Positions 53,407 to 63,170 are shown, counted from the stretch's first letter. The stretch: DNA of 64,000 nucleotides from Pseudomonas urmiensis (GCF_014268815.2 NZ_JABWRE020000001.1:2113001-2177000); one strand, 5' to 3'. Numbers and translations: made by a program. Notes: generated from the letters alone by a model not told the origin.

Positions 53407-54330
53407 TCAGGCCAAGCCGCCGAAACGCTTGTAGAAGCTCTCGTTGACATCCGGCAACGGCCCGTCGGCGGTCTCCAGGGCGCTGTTCAGCCACTCCTCG
53501 GCCTTGGCGCACACCAGTCGATACAGGTTGCGGCACAGCTGGCGGGCAGCCCTGCCCTCCCAATCGCCCGGCAGCAACTCATCTGGCAGTTGTGGGTCAC
53601 GCAGCAGTAGCCGGCGATATTCATGGATCAGCAGTGTGCGCGCCAGGAAGCAGTCCTGGGCGTCAAGCGCTTGCTGTTCCTTGAGGGCTTGCCACAGCGG
53701 CCGGAACAGGCGGATGAACTCGCTGTAATGCTCGCCCAGCTCCTCGATCCGCCAGCTTTCGCGAACCTGGGCGCGCATGGCTTTAGAGGCCAGCACTTCC
53801 TGGGTGTGGGTTTCAAAGACGATGCTGTCGTCGGTGGCGTCCAGCTCACGCAAGGTTGCGGCAAGATCACTGCGGTCGGCGCGTGGGCAGCCCAGCACGT
53901 TCGGCGCGATCGCACCATAACCTTGCCACTCCAGCTCTTCGCGAACGGCCTTGCGCTTGCTGGCTTCCAGCTGCGACAGCAAGACCAGTGTCCAGGCGCC
54001 ATCCCAGGCCGGCAGGCTTGGGCTGTAGACCCGCTTGAAGGCCTTTTCGAAACGCCGCCGGCCAGTGCCGGTGAGGCTGTAGTAGCTGCGTCGGCCGACT
54101 TTTTCGGCGGTCAACCACCCTTCTTTGCTCAAGCGGAAGATCGAGGTACGGATCAGCCGCTCATTGATGCCGATTGGCTCGAGCAGATTGATCAAGCTGC
54201 CCAGCCACACCGTGCCGCCATGCGGCTCGATGGCGTCGCCATACAGGGTGATGATCAGCGAACTGGCGCGGATTGGCGTCTGTTCCTGGAAACGGGTGAT
54301 CAGCGTATTAAGGGGGGCAAGGCTGCTCAT
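53407..54330 (-). CDS. paaX: Phenylacetate catabolon repressor PaaX
   Basis: A 307-aa repressor that releases its operators on binding phenylacetyl-CoA. The N-terminal winged helix (about 20-85; IITLYGDAIEPHGGTVWLGS and NERLIRTSIFRLSKEGWL) and the long C-terminal effector region match PaaX. I start at 54330, which gives the length of P. putida PaaX; an upstream in-frame extension overlaps paaY. It follows paaY on the same strand and faces a leftward transcript. Confidence 0.93.
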   Translation of the reverse strand: MSSLAPLNTLITRFQEQTPIRASSLIITLYGDAIEPHGGTVWLGSLINLLEPIGINERLIRTSIFRLSKEGWLTAEKVGRRSYYSLTGTGRRRFEKAFKRVYSPSLPAWDGAWTLVLLSQLEASKRKAVREELEWQGYGAIAPNVLGCPRADRSDLAATLRELDATDDSIVFETHTQEVLASKAMRAQVRESWRIEELGEHYSEFIRLFRPLWQALKEQQALDAQDCFLARTLLIHEYRRLLLRDPQLPDELLPGDWEGRAARQLCRNLYRLVCAKAEEWLNSALETADGPLPDVNESFYKRFGGLA

Positions 54331-54407
54331 GGGAGAACTGGAAGCGGATGGAACCCCGACTATACCTGCACGCCGCCCTGCCTGGCCATTACGTGGCAAC
54401 GCTTGGT

Positions 54408-55007
54408 TCATGCCCCCTGCTCCGCTTTTGGCCGCAAGCCCGAGTCACCCATGCGCGGTCGCAGCGCTTGGACTTCGGTCAGCGGCGGGCACTCGACCAG
54501 CGCGGCCATGCAGCGCTTGGCCAGCAGCTGATATTCGGCGGTACCCCGTTGCTTCCAGGCGATTTCCTGGTCGCTGAGCGTGCGTTTGGCCTGGGCCGGT
54601 GAGCCGACCACCAGGCTTTGCTCAGGGCATTGGAAACCTGCCTTGACGAACGCCGTGGCGGCGACGATGCAGCGTGGCGCGATGTAGGCGCCATCCATCA
54701 CCACGGCGTTCATGCCCACCAGGGCGTCCTCACCTACCCGGCAACCGTGCAGCACCGCGCCGTGGCCGACATGCCCGTTGCGCTCGATGACCGTATCGCC
54801 GCCAGGGAAGCCATGCATCACGCAGGTGTCCTGCAGATTGGCGCCCTCCTCCAGCACGATGCGGCCAAAGTCGCCGCGCAGTGAGGCCAATGGCCCTACG
54901 TAGCAGTGTGGACCAATGATCACGTCGCCAATCAGCACAGCGCTTGGGTGTACGTAGGCAGTGGGATGGATTACCGGTGTCAGGCCGTCCAGTCGATAGC
55001 AAGGCAT
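54408..55007 (-). CDS. paaY: Phenylacetate-pathway hexapeptide thioesterase PaaY
   Basis: A 199-aa protein of the left-handed beta-helix (gamma carbonic anhydrase-like) fold, with hexapeptide repeats such as [20 protein letters not shown] and histidines that should bind a metal. PaaY is known as a thioesterase that clears inhibitory CoA by-products of the pathway. The ATG at 55007 is 8 bases after GGAGAGG. It is divergent from paaF across 335 bp and upstream of paaX. Confidence 0.92.
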   Translation of the reverse strand: MPCYRLDGLTPVIHPTAYVHPSAVLIGDVIIGPHCYVGPLASLRGDFGRIVLEEGANLQDTCVMHGFPGGDTVIERNGHVGHGAVLHGCRVGEDALVGMNAVVMDGAYIAPRCIVAATAFVKAGFQCPEQSLVVGSPAQAKRTLSDQEIAWKQRGTAEYQLLAKRCMAALVECPPLTEVQALRPRMGDSGLRPKAEQGA

Positions 55008-55020
55008 GTCACACCTCTCC

Positions 55021-55058
55021 ACATGATTCGAAATGTGTACCGATCATGTATCACAATA
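55021..55058. promoter_or_regulatory. Candidate PaaX-type operator before paaY
   Basis: ACATGAT (55021-55027) and ATCATGT (55043-55049) form a 7-bp inverted repeat with half-site centres 22 bp apart, and TGTATCACAATA (55047-55058) overlaps it. The same TGTATCRC core precedes paaF and paaA. PaaX represses divergent paa promoters in other bacteria. Confidence 0.5.
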
Positions 55059-55220
55059 AAACTGATCGTCAATCTCGAATTTCCTGTATCGCTTTCAAGC
55101 GCTGGATGGGTCGATCAGCAAAACCCTTATTTTGCGGGCGTTAGGCTGATAAAGACTGAGCCTAGTCAAAATCACTTACCTACTACGGGACACAGAAAAC
55201 AAATTATGATGTTGCAGTTA

Positions 55221-55230
55221 TGTATCGCAT
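55221..55230. promoter_or_regulatory. Candidate PaaX-type site before paaF
   Basis: TGTATCGCAT, 113 bases before paaF, repeats the motif seen before paaY and paaA. The 335-bp gap 55008-55342 holds these sites and otherwise nothing recognisable. Confidence 0.45.
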
Positions 55231-55342
55231 AAGGCATATACTTGGCGCACCTGAGCAGGCGTCGCGCTGCGCCCCCTGCTCCTGCAGACAATTCCAATAA
55301 ATGCCGGCCTCAAGGCCGTGCGTGCAGCCTGAGGAACCCAAC

Positions 55343-56116
55343 ATGCCTCGCTACCTCGTTGTGCAGGCGCCTGAGGACGGCGTCCGTCTGATCACCCTGC
55401 AACGGCCCGAAGCGCTCAATGCGCTGAATACCGAACTGCTCGCGGAACTCGCCGCCGAGCTGGACAGCGCCGACCGCGACCCGGCGATCGCTGTGGTGGT
55501 AATAACCGGCAACCGGAAAGCGTTCGCCGCCGGTGCCGACATCCGCGAGATGGCCGAGCGCGACCTGGTCGGCATCCTCAATGACCCGCGGGTCGCCCAT
55601 TGGCAGCGGATCGCTGCCTTCTCCAAGCCGTTGATCGCCGCCGTCAACGGCTTCGCCCTGGGTGGCGGTTGTGAGCTAGTGATGTGCGCCGACATCGTCA
55701 TCGCTGGCGAAGATGCACGTTTCGGCCAGCCGGAAATCAACCTGGGCATCATCCCCGGCGCCGGCGGCACCCAACGTTTGTTGCGCGCAGTCGGCAAGCC
55801 GCTGGCGATGCAGATGGTGCTGACCGGCGAGCCGATCAGCGCCCGCCACGCCCAGCAGGCCGGGCTGGTCAGTGAAGTCAGCCAACCCGAGCTGACCGTT
55901 GAGCGCGCCATGCAGATTGGCGCGGCGATTGCCCGCAAGGCGCCGCTGGCGGTGCGTTTGGCCAAGGAAGCGCTGCTCAAGGCCGCAGACACCGACCTTG
56001 CCACCGGCCTGCGCTTGGAGCGCCACGCGTTCACCCTGCTGGCCGGCACCGCCGACCGCGCCGAAGGCATTCGCGCCTTCCAGGAAAAACGCCCGGCCCA
56101 TTTCCAGGGCCAGTAA
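55343..56116 (+). CDS. paaF: 2,3-dehydroadipyl-CoA hydratase
   Basis: Crotonase-family enzyme of 257 aa that hydrates 2,3-dehydroadipyl-CoA to 3-hydroxyadipyl-CoA in phenylacetate breakdown. The oxyanion-hole segments AFAAGADIREM and NGFALGGGCELVM and the catalytic glutamates in GGCEL and GQPEINLG are present. The start at 55343 follows GAGG; an upstream in-frame ATG at 55301 has no ribosome-binding site. First gene of the rightward operon. Confidence 0.94.
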   Translation: MPRYLVVQAPEDGVRLITLQRPEALNALNTELLAELAAELDSADRDPAIAVVVITGNRKAFAAGADIREMAERDLVGILNDPRVAHWQRIAAFSKPLIAAVNGFALGGGCELVMCADIVIAGEDARFGQPEINLGIIPGAGGTQRLLRAVGKPLAMQMVLTGEPISARHAQQAGLVSEVSQPELTVERAMQIGAAIARKAPLAVRLAKEALLKAADTDLATGLRLERHAFTLLAGTADRAEGIRAFQEKRPAHFQGQ

Positions 56117-56153
56117 TCGGCCCCTTCCCATCGACTGACGGAGCGAGTCTGCA

Positions 56154-56945
56154 ATGACTTTCGAGCACATCCTGTTTTCCATCGAGGACGGTGTCGCCCT
56201 CCTCTCGCTGAATCGGCCCGACCAGCTGAACAGCTTCAATACCCAGATGCACAAGGAAGTGCGCGAGGCCCTCAAACAGGTGCGCCAGGCCCCGCAAGTG
56301 CGAGTGCTGCTGTTGACGGGTGAAGGCCGCGGTTTCTGCGCCGGCCAAGATCTGTCGGATCGCAATGTCGCACCAGGCGCGCAGATGCCCGACCTGGGCG
56401 AGTCGATCGAGCAGTTCTACAACCCGATGATCCGCACCCTGCGCGAGCTACCGATGCCGGTGATCTGCGCAGTCAACGGCGTGGCGGCGGGGGCCGGGGC
56501 GAATATCCCGCTGGCCTGCGATCTGGTCCTGGCAGCGCGCTCGGCAAGCTTCATCCAAGCCTTCCGCAAGATCGGCCTGGTGCCCGATTCTGGGGGCACC
56601 TGGCAATTGCCGCGGCTGATCGGCATGGCCCGGGCCAAGGCGTTGGCCCTGCTCGGTGAGCGATTAAGCGCGGAGCAAGCCGAACACTGGGGGCTGATCA
56701 ACCGGGTGGTCGATGATGCTGCGCTGCGCGACGAGGCCCTGAGCTTGGCACGGCACCTGGCAACCCAGCCGACCTACGGCCTGGCCCTGATCAAGCGCGC
56801 CCTGAATGCCAGCTTCGACAACCGCTTCGACCAGCAGTTGGAGCTGGAGCGGGACCTGCAACGCCTGGCCGGGCGCAGCGAGGACTACCGCGAAGGCGTC
56901 GCTGCGTTCATGGACAAACGCCAGCCAGCATTCAAGGGGTGCTGA
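56154..56945 (+). CDS. paaG: 1,2-epoxyphenylacetyl-CoA isomerase
   Basis: Crotonase-family isomerase of 263 aa that turns the ring epoxide into the oxepin-CoA. The oxyanion segments GRGFCAGQDLSDR and NGVAAGAGANIPLACD are typical of PaaG, as is the acidic residue in LVPDSGGTW. It follows paaF by 37 bp and lies 1 bp before paaH. Cytoplasmic. Confidence 0.94.
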   Translation: MTFEHILFSIEDGVALLSLNRPDQLNSFNTQMHKEVREALKQVRQAPQVRVLLLTGEGRGFCAGQDLSDRNVAPGAQMPDLGESIEQFYNPMIRTLRELPMPVICAVNGVAAGAGANIPLACDLVLAARSASFIQAFRKIGLVPDSGGTWQLPRLIGMARAKALALLGERLSAEQAEHWGLINRVVDDAALRDEALSLARHLATQPTYGLALIKRALNASFDNRFDQQLELERDLQRLAGRSEDYREGVAAFMDKRQPAFKGC

Positions 56946-56946
56946 C

Positions 56947-58464
56947 ATGAGTGTGTTCAACACTAATACCCGGGTTGCAGTGATCGGCGCCGGTGCCATG
57001 GGCGCCGGCATCGCTCAGGTGGCGGCCCAGGCCGGTCACCCGGTGCAGCTCTACGACAACCGCCCCGGCGCGGCGGCCCAGGCGCTGCAAGGTATCGATC
57101 GGCAGCTCGGGCAGCTGGTCGACAAAGGCAAGCTCGACGCCGCCGAGCGCGAGGCGATCAGCGCTCGCCTGCAGCCGGTCGAATCGATAGAAGCATTGGC
57201 CGATGCACAGCTGGTGATCGAGGCCATCGTCGAGAACTTGCAGGTCAAGCAGGACTTGCTGCGCCAACTCGAAGCACTGTGCGCCGACGATTGCATCCTC
57301 GCCAGCAACACCTCATCGCTGTCGATCACCAGCCTTGCGGCGGGGCTGCGCCGGCCGCAGCGGGTAATTGGCATGCACTTCTTCAACCCCGCGCCGGTCA
57401 TGGCGCTGGTCGAGGTCGTCAGCGGCCTTGCCACTGATCCGCAATTGGCTGCCCGGCTGTATCAACTGGCCAAGGCCTGGGGCAAGCAGCCGGTCCATAC
57501 CCGTTCCACCCCTGGTTTTATCGTCAACCGGGTCGCGCGGCCGTTCTACGCCGAAAGCCTGCGTCTGCTCCAGGAAGGCGCGGCGGACTGCGCCACCCTC
57601 GATGCGCTGCTGCGCGATGCAGGCGGTTTTCGCATGGGCCCATTCGAGCTGACCGATTTGATCGGCCACGACGTCAACTATGCCGTGACCTGCTCGGTGT
57701 TCGATGCGTTCTATGGCGACTTCCGCTTCCAACCTTCGCTGGTGCAAAAAGAGCTGGTCGATGCCGGCCGCTTGGGGCGCAAGAGCGGCCAGGGTTTCTA
57801 CGACTACCGCGAAGGCGCCGAGCGCCCGCCGGCAGCTGAGCTTCAGAGCACGGCGCGCGTCGATCGTTGTGTAGTGGAAGGTTGCCTGGGGGTGATGCAG
57901 CCATTGCTGCAGCGGCTCAAAGCCAGTGGCATCAGTGTCACTGAACGTCCAGGCAATGGCCTGCTGCGCGTGGGCGATGCGACCTTGGCGCTATCCGACG
58001 GTCGCCTGGCCAGCCAGCGCGCACGCGAAGATGGCCTGAGCAACCTGCTGCTGGTCGATCTTGCTCTGGACTACACAAGCACAGCGCGCATCGCCATCAG
58101 CAAGGCGGCGGACACCACCGACCAAGCGCAGGACCAGGCGATTGCCCTGCTGCGCCAAGCAGGTTTCAGCGTGAGCGAGGTTGCCGACCTACCAGGCCTG
58201 GTGGTGCTGCGTACCGTGGCAACCCTTGCCAACGAGGCGGCGGACGCCGTGCTGCAAGGCGTCGGATCAGCCGCTGATATCGATCTGGCCATGCGCGCTG
58301 GCGTCAACTACCCCTGCGGCCCGCTGGCCTGGGCTGAGCACATTGGCCTGGGCTACACCCTGCGCGTGCTGCAGAACCTGCAAAACAGCTATGGCGAAAC
58401 CCGCTATCGCCCTTCCCTGCTGCTGCGTCGCGTGCATGCCCAAGGAGGCCACCTGCATGACTGA
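56947..58464 (+). CDS. paaH: 3-hydroxyadipyl-CoA dehydrogenase
   Basis: NAD-dependent dehydrogenase of 505 aa that oxidises 3-hydroxyadipyl-CoA to 3-oxoadipyl-CoA. The nucleotide-binding motif GAGAMGAGIAQ is at about 14-24, the catalytic His is in GMHFFNPAPVM, and two C-terminal 3-hydroxyacyl-CoA dehydrogenase domains follow, which is the usual size for PaaH. Its last codons overlap the start of paaI in the 8-base string ATGACTGA. Confidence 0.94.
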   Translation: MSVFNTNTRVAVIGAGAMGAGIAQVAAQAGHPVQLYDNRPGAAAQALQGIDRQLGQLVDKGKLDAAEREAISARLQPVESIEALADAQLVIEAIVENLQVKQDLLRQLEALCADDCILASNTSSLSITSLAAGLRRPQRVIGMHFFNPAPVMALVEVVSGLATDPQLAARLYQLAKAWGKQPVHTRSTPGFIVNRVARPFYAESLRLLQEGAADCATLDALLRDAGGFRMGPFELTDLIGHDVNYAVTCSVFDAFYGDFRFQPSLVQKELVDAGRLGRKSGQGFYDYREGAERPPAAELQSTARVDRCVVEGCLGVMQPLLQRLKASGISVTERPGNGLLRVGDATLALSDGRLASQRAREDGLSNLLLVDLALDYTSTARIAISKAADTTDQAQDQAIALLRQAGFSVSEVADLPGLVVLRTVATLANEAADAVLQGVGSAADIDLAMRAGVNYPCGPLAWAEHIGLGYTLRVLQNLQNSYGETRYRPSLLLRRVHAQGGHLHD

Positions 58465-58912
58465 AAGCCAACGCACCCCCGATGAACTGGCCCGCGCCTG
58501 TAGCGACGCGATGTTCTCCCGCGACCGAGCGACCCAGGCCATGGGCGCTCGCCTGCTCGACAGCGGCCCAGGCCGTGCGCGCCTGAGCATGCAGGTCCGG
58601 GCAGACATGATCCAAGGGCACGGCACCTGCCATGGCGGTTACCTGTTTGCCCTGGCCGACTCGGCGTTCGCCTTCGCCTGCAACAGTTACGACGAAGCCA
58701 CGGTGGCCCAGGGCTGCAGCATCGATTACCTGGCCCCGGCGGTTGAGCACGATGTACTCACTGCCACTGCCAGCGAACTCAGCCGCAAAGGCCGCACCGG
58801 CCTGTATGACGTCAGGCTGGAAAACCAGCGGGGTGAGCTGATTGCCCTGTTCCGCGGTAAATCCTACAAAGTGCGCGGCACGGTGCTGGCGCAGGAGAGC
58901 AAAGATGACTGA
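58457..58912 (+). CDS. paaI: Hydroxyphenylacetyl-CoA thioesterase
   Basis: Hotdog-fold thioesterase of 151 aa. The key segment GTCHGGYLFALADSAF holds the conserved Asp and the helix N-terminus used for catalysis. PaaI hydrolyses ring-hydroxylated phenylacetyl-CoA products to protect the pathway. It starts inside paaH and ends inside paaJ, each time through ATGACTGA, so the three are translationally coupled. Confidence 0.93.
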   Translation: MTESQRTPDELARACSDAMFSRDRATQAMGARLLDSGPGRARLSMQVRADMIQGHGTCHGGYLFALADSAFAFACNSYDEATVAQGCSIDYLAPAVEHDVLTATASELSRKGRTGLYDVRLENQRGELIALFRGKSYKVRGTVLAQESKDD

Positions 58913-60137
58913 CCAGACCCGCAACGATGCGCTGATCATCGACGCCGTGCGTACGCCCATCGGCCGCTATGGCGGTGCCCTCAGCACGGTACGCGCCGAT
59001 GATCTTGCAGCTGTGCCGATCAAGGCGCTGATGGCGCGTCACCCGCAGTTGGACTGGAGCGCTATCGATGACGTGATCCTTGGCTGCGCCAACCAGGCCG
59101 GGGAAGACAACCGCAACGTGGCCCGCATGGCCACCCTGCTCACCGGGTTGCCGCAGGCGGTACCGGGCACCACCCTCAATCGCCTGTGTGGCTCAGGGCT
59201 GGACGCCATCGGCAGCGCAGCCCGCGCCCTGCGCTGTGGCGAGGCTGGGCTGATGCTGGCAGGCGGGGTCGAATCGATGTCGCGCGCGCCGTTTGTCATG
59301 GGCAAATCCGAGCAGGCGTTCGGCCGTGGCGCCGAGCTGTTCGATACCACCATCGGCTGGCGTTTCGTCAATAAGCTGTTGCAGGCCCAATACGGCATCG
59401 ACTCGATGCCTGAGACCGCCGAGAACGTTGCCGCCCAGTTCGCTATTTCCCGCGCCGATCAAGATGCATTTGCCTTGCGCAGCCAGCACAAAGCCGCTGC
59501 TGCCCAGGCCCGCGGCCGTTTGGCGCAGGAGATCGTGCCGGTCGAAATTGCCCAGCGCAAAGGCCCGGCGAAGCTGGTCGAGCACGACGAGCATCCGCGT
59601 GCCGACACCACCCTGGAGCAACTGGCCAAGCTCGGCACGCCGTTCCGCGAGGGTGGCAGCGTTACCGCTGGCAATGCGTCGGGCGTCAACGACGGTGCCT
59701 GTGCGCTGTTGCTGGCCAGCAGCGCAGCCGCCCGCCGCCATGGTTTGCAAGCGCGCGGCCGGATCGTCGGCATGGCGGCGGCGGGGGTCGAGCCGCGAAT
59801 CATGGGCATTGGCCCGGTGCCGGCGACCCACAAGGTGCTGGAACTGACCGGCCTGGCCTTGGCCGACATGGATGTCATCGAGCTCAACGAAGCCTTCGCC
59901 GCCCAAGGCCTGGCAGTGCTGCGTGAGCTGGGCCTGGCGGACGACGACCCGCGGGTCAACCGCAATGGCGGTGCCATTGCCCTCGGCCACCCGCTGGGCA
60001 TGAGCGGGGCGCGGCTGGTCACCACGGCGCTGCACGAGCTGGAAGAAACCGACGGGCGCTACGCCCTGTGCACCATGTGCATCGGCGTCGGCCAGGGCAT
60101 TGCCCTGATCATCGAGCGCCTCAGACCAACGGACTGA
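58905..60137 (+). CDS. paaJ: 3-oxoadipyl-CoA/3-oxo-5,6-dehydrosuberyl-CoA thiolase
   Basis: Thiolase of 410 aa that splits 3-oxoadipyl-CoA into succinyl-CoA and acetyl-CoA, and acts earlier on the dehydrosuberyl intermediate. The nucleophilic Cys lies in [12 protein letters not shown], the catalytic His in [15 protein letters not shown], and the second Cys in [10 protein letters not shown]. It is close to PcaF, but its place in the paa operon settles the name. GGAGAG precedes the ATG. Confidence 0.94.
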   Translation: MTDQTRNDALIIDAVRTPIGRYGGALSTVRADDLAAVPIKALMARHPQLDWSAIDDVILGCANQAGEDNRNVARMATLLTGLPQAVPGTTLNRLCGSGLDAIGSAARALRCGEAGLMLAGGVESMSRAPFVMGKSEQAFGRGAELFDTTIGWRFVNKLLQAQYGIDSMPETAENVAAQFAISRADQDAFALRSQHKAAAAQARGRLAQEIVPVEIAQRKGPAKLVEHDEHPRADTTLEQLAKLGTPFREGGSVTAGNASGVNDGACALLLASSAAARRHGLQARGRIVGMAAAGVEPRIMGIGPVPATHKVLELTGLALADMDVIELNEAFAAQGLAVLRELGLADDDPRVNRNGGAIALGHPLGMSGARLVTTALHELEETDGRYALCTMCIGVGQGIALIIERLRPTD

Positions 60138-60221
60138 GACTGAACCTGCTACGGGCAGTATGCTGCCCGCATGACACTCAAGGCCTCTGCGCCTACGTAC
60201 AAGAACAATTCGAGTGAAGCC

Positions 60222-61541
60222 ATGAACATGTACCACGATGCCGAACGCGCCTTGCTGGACCCGATGGAAACCGCCAGTGTCGATCAACTGCGCCAGCATC
60301 AGCTGGAGCGCCTGCGCTGGAGCCTGAACCACGCCTACGCCAATGTGCCGCTGTACCGTCAGCGTTTTGCTGAGTCTGGCGCGCACCCTGATGACCTGAA
60401 ATCACTGGAAGACCTGGCCAAGTTCCCCTTCACCGGCAAGAACGACCTGCGCGACAACTACCCGTACGGCATGTTCGCCGTGCCCCAGCAGGAAGTGGTG
60501 CGCCTGCACGCCTCCAGCGGCACTACCGGCAAGCCGACGGTGGTCGGCTATACCCAGGCCGATATCGACACCTGGGCCAATGTCGTCGCCCGCTCGATCC
60601 GCGCCGCGGGTGGGCGCAAGGGCGACAAGGTGCATGTCTCCTATGGCTATGGGCTGTTCACCGGCGGCCTGGGCGCGCACTACGGCGCCGAGCGCCTGGG
60701 CTGCACGGTCATCCCCATGTCCGGTGGCCAGACTGAAAAACAAGTGCAGCTGATCCGCGATTTTCAGCCTGACATCATCATGGTCACACCCTCCTACATG
60801 CTCAACCTGGCTGACGAGATCGAGCGCCAGGGCATCGACCCGCATCAGCTCAAGCTGCGCCTGGGGATCTTCGGTGCCGAGCCTTGGACCGACGAACTGC
60901 GTCGCTCCATCGAGCAGCGCTTGGGGATCAATGCCCTGGATATCTATGGCCTGTCGGAAATCATGGGCCCAGGGGTTGCCATGGAGTGCATCGAAACCAA
61001 GGATGGCCCGACCATCTGGGAGGACCACTTCTACCCCGAAATCATTGACCCGATAACCGGTCAAGTGCTGCCCGATGGTCAGTTGGGTGAGTTGGTGTTC
61101 ACCTCGCTGAGCAAGGAGGCGCTGCCGATGATCCGCTACCGCACCCGCGACCTCACCCGCCTGCTGCCCGGCACGGCGCGGCCGATGCGGCGGATTGGCA
61201 AGATCACCGGGCGCAGTGACGACATGCTGATCATTCGGGGGGTTAACGTGTTCCCCACGCAGATTGAAGAGCAGGTGCTGAAAATAAAACAGCTTTCTGA
61301 GCTTTATGAGATTCACCTGTATCGCAATGGCAATCTCGACAGCGTTGAGGTGCATGTCGAGTTGCGCGGCGAATGCCAGGCGCTGGATGACGCGCAGCGC
61401 CAGCAGGTGGTTGGCGAATTGGGCCGGCAGATCAAGACTTACATTGGCATCAGCACCCAGGTATTGCTCAAGCCTTGCGGCACCTTGAAGCGTTCGGAAG
61501 GTAAGGCTTGCCACGTTTACGATAAACGCCTGGCTAGCTGA
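60222..61541 (+). CDS. paaK: Phenylacetate-CoA ligase
   Basis: Adenylate-forming enzyme of 439 aa that activates phenylacetate to phenylacetyl-CoA, the inducer that releases PaaX. The phosphate-binding segment ASSGTTGKPTVVGYT (about 97-111) and the YRTRDLTRLLPGTARPMRR and RSDDMLIIRGVNVFPTQIEE-like C-terminal blocks are present. I start at the ATG at 60222 from memory of P. putida PaaK, over an upstream ATG at 60171. It is the last gene before a long hairpin. Confidence 0.94.
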   Translation: MNMYHDAERALLDPMETASVDQLRQHQLERLRWSLNHAYANVPLYRQRFAESGAHPDDLKSLEDLAKFPFTGKNDLRDNYPYGMFAVPQQEVVRLHASSGTTGKPTVVGYTQADIDTWANVVARSIRAAGGRKGDKVHVSYGYGLFTGGLGAHYGAERLGCTVIPMSGGQTEKQVQLIRDFQPDIIMVTPSYMLNLADEIERQGIDPHQLKLRLGIFGAEPWTDELRRSIEQRLGINALDIYGLSEIMGPGVAMECIETKDGPTIWEDHFYPEIIDPITGQVLPDGQLGELVFTSLSKEALPMIRYRTRDLTRLLPGTARPMRRIGKITGRSDDMLIIRGVNVFPTQIEEQVLKIKQLSELYEIHLYRNGNLDSVEVHVELRGECQALDDAQRQQVVGELGRQIKTYIGISTQVLLKPCGTLKRSEGKACHVYDKRLAS

Positions 61542-61598
61542 GTCTTCGCTAGTCCCCCAGCCCCGGCCAATGGCCGTCATGCTGTTCACTTAAGATTT

Positions 61599-61748
61599 TG
61601 GGGCCGCTTCGCGCCCCTTCGCGGCGGTTCGGCGCTCCGACAAGCCCGCTCCCACAGGTACGGCGCCGACCGCGAGAGCGGCGCTATCCCTGTGGGAGCG
61701 GGCTTGTCGGAGCGCCGAACCGCCGCGAAGGGGCGCAAAGCGGCCCCA
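61599..61748. repeat. Long REP inverted repeat (60-bp arms) between paaK and paaA
   Basis: Arms 61599-61658 and 61689-61748 are reverse complements with one mismatch and enclose a 30-base loop. They contain the REP core GACAAGCCCGCTCCCACAGG and the GGTTCGGCG block. It fills about half of the 323-bp gap and probably insulates or terminates the paaF-K transcript. Confidence 0.85.
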
Positions 61749-61758
61749 GTATTTCAAA

Positions 61759-61820
61759 GCGATACACAATTAGTATTCGATACATCAAAATATGTTTGAT
61801 GTTGTGTTTTGTATCGCTTA
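61759..61820. promoter_or_regulatory. Cluster of candidate PaaX-type sites before paaA
   Basis: GCGATACA (61759-61766), CGATACA (61778-61784) and, inverted, TGTATCGCTTA (61810-61820) give three copies of the same core in an AT-rich promoter-like stretch that ends 45 bases before paaA. Confidence 0.5.
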
Positions 61821-61864
61821 TAAATGACTCATGCCCCACCCAGCCCTGAGGCAGGAGTCAGAAC

Positions 61865-62854
61865 ATGTACGCACAGCTAGTGGAAACCGGTGTAAAGCAC
61901 ATCAAGTCGCTCGAGGAGATGTCCCCCGAGGAGCGTGCCTTCCAGGAAAAAATCGACGCCGAGATCAAGATCGAAGCCAAGAACTGGATGCCCGACGCCT
62001 ACCGCCAGACCTTGATCCGGCAGATCTCGCAACACGCCCATTCGGAAATCGTCGGCATGCTGCCTGAAGGCAACTGGGTCACCCGTGCCCCCAGCCTCAA
62101 GCGCAAGCTGCAACTGATGGCCAAGATCCAGGACGAAGCCGGCCACGGCCTGTACCTGTACAGCGCCATGGAAACCCTCGGCGCCGACCGCGACGAAGAA
62201 ATCGCCAAGCTGCACAGCGGCAAGGCCAAGTATTCGAGCATCTTCAACTACCCGACCTTGAGCTGGGCCGACATGGGCGCGGTCGGCTGGCTGGTCGATG
62301 GCGCGGCGATCGTCAATCAGGTGGTGCTGCAGCGCACCTCCTATGGCCCCTACTCGCGGGCGATGATCCGCATCTGCAAGGAAGAAAGCTTCCACCAGCG
62401 CCAGGGCTACGAGTTGCTGCTGACCATGATGCGCCACGGCACCCAGGCGCAAAAAGACATGGTCCAGGATGCGATCAATCGCCTCTGGTGGCCGGCGCTG
62501 ATGATGTTCGGCCCCAGCGACGAGCACTCGCCCAACAGCGCCCAATCAATGGCCTGGAAGATCAAGCGCCAGACCAACGACGAGCTGCGCCAGCGTTTCA
62601 TCGACCAGACCATCCCCCAGCTCGAACTGCTTGGCTGCACCGCGCCCGACCCAGACCTCAAGTGGAACGAGGCGCGCGGCCACTACGACTTCGGCGAGAT
62701 CCAGTGGGATGAATTCTACGAAGTGATCAAAGGCAACGGCCCCTGCAACCAGGAGCGCGTCGCCACCCGCCGCCAGGCCATCGAAGACGGCGCCTGGGTA
62801 CGCGAGGCCGCCGTGGCCTACGCACGCAAGCAACAGAACAAGAACGCCGCCTGA
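61865..62854 (+). CDS. paaA: Phenylacetyl-CoA epoxidase catalytic subunit PaaA
   Basis: Di-iron oxygenase subunit of 329 aa that forms the 1,2-epoxide of phenylacetyl-CoA with O2. The carboxylate-bridged di-iron ligands sit in two ExxH-type sites, DEAGHGLYL (about 97-105) and [10 protein letters not shown] (about 175-184). It is partnered by PaaC (structural), PaaB and the reductase PaaE, which is not yet reached in this window. It begins the second rightward paa transcript. Confidence 0.95.
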   Translation: MYAQLVETGVKHIKSLEEMSPEERAFQEKIDAEIKIEAKNWMPDAYRQTLIRQISQHAHSEIVGMLPEGNWVTRAPSLKRKLQLMAKIQDEAGHGLYLYSAMETLGADRDEEIAKLHSGKAKYSSIFNYPTLSWADMGAVGWLVDGAAIVNQVVLQRTSYGPYSRAMIRICKEESFHQRQGYELLLTMMRHGTQAQKDMVQDAINRLWWPALMMFGPSDEHSPNSAQSMAWKIKRQTNDELRQRFIDQTIPQLELLGCTAPDPDLKWNEARGHYDFGEIQWDEFYEVIKGNGPCNQERVATRRQAIEDGAWVREAAVAYARKQQNKNAA

Positions 62855-62880
62855 AGCGGCGATTGATGCGGAGATCGAAC

Positions 62881-63162
62881 ATGTCTGTCTGGACCCTCTA
62901 CGAAGTATTCGTGCGCAGCAAGCACGGCCTGAACCATAAACATGTGGGCAGCGTGCATGCCGCCGATGCCGCCATGGCCATCGAGAACGCCCGTGAGCTG
63001 TACACCCGCCGCAGCGAAGGGGTGAGCCTGTGGGTCGTGCCCTCGGCACTGATCACCGCCTCCTCGCCAGATGACAAAGACCCGCTGTTCGCCCCTGCCG
63101 ACGACAAGGTTTACCGCCATGCCAGCTTCTACCAGCTGCCTGATGAAGTCGGACACATGTGA
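62881..63162 (+). CDS. paaB: Phenylacetyl-CoA epoxidase subunit PaaB
   Basis: Small 93-aa component of the epoxidase complex that joins PaaAC heterodimers. It has the family pattern VWTLYEVFVRSKHGLNHKHV at the start and ENARELYTRRSEGVSLWVVP in the middle. The ATG at 62881 is chosen by family length over one 6 codons upstream. It lies 26 bp after paaA. Confidence 0.93.
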   Translation: MSVWTLYEVFVRSKHGLNHKHVGSVHAADAAMAIENARELYTRRSEGVSLWVVPSALITASSPDDKDPLFAPADDKVYRHASFYQLPDEVGHM

Positions 63163-63170
63163 GGCCCGCC

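Noticed and set aside
58905..60137. PcaF of the beta-ketoadipate pathway
   Set aside because: The sequence is close to PcaF, but its position between paaI and paaK and coupling to them identify it as paaJ.
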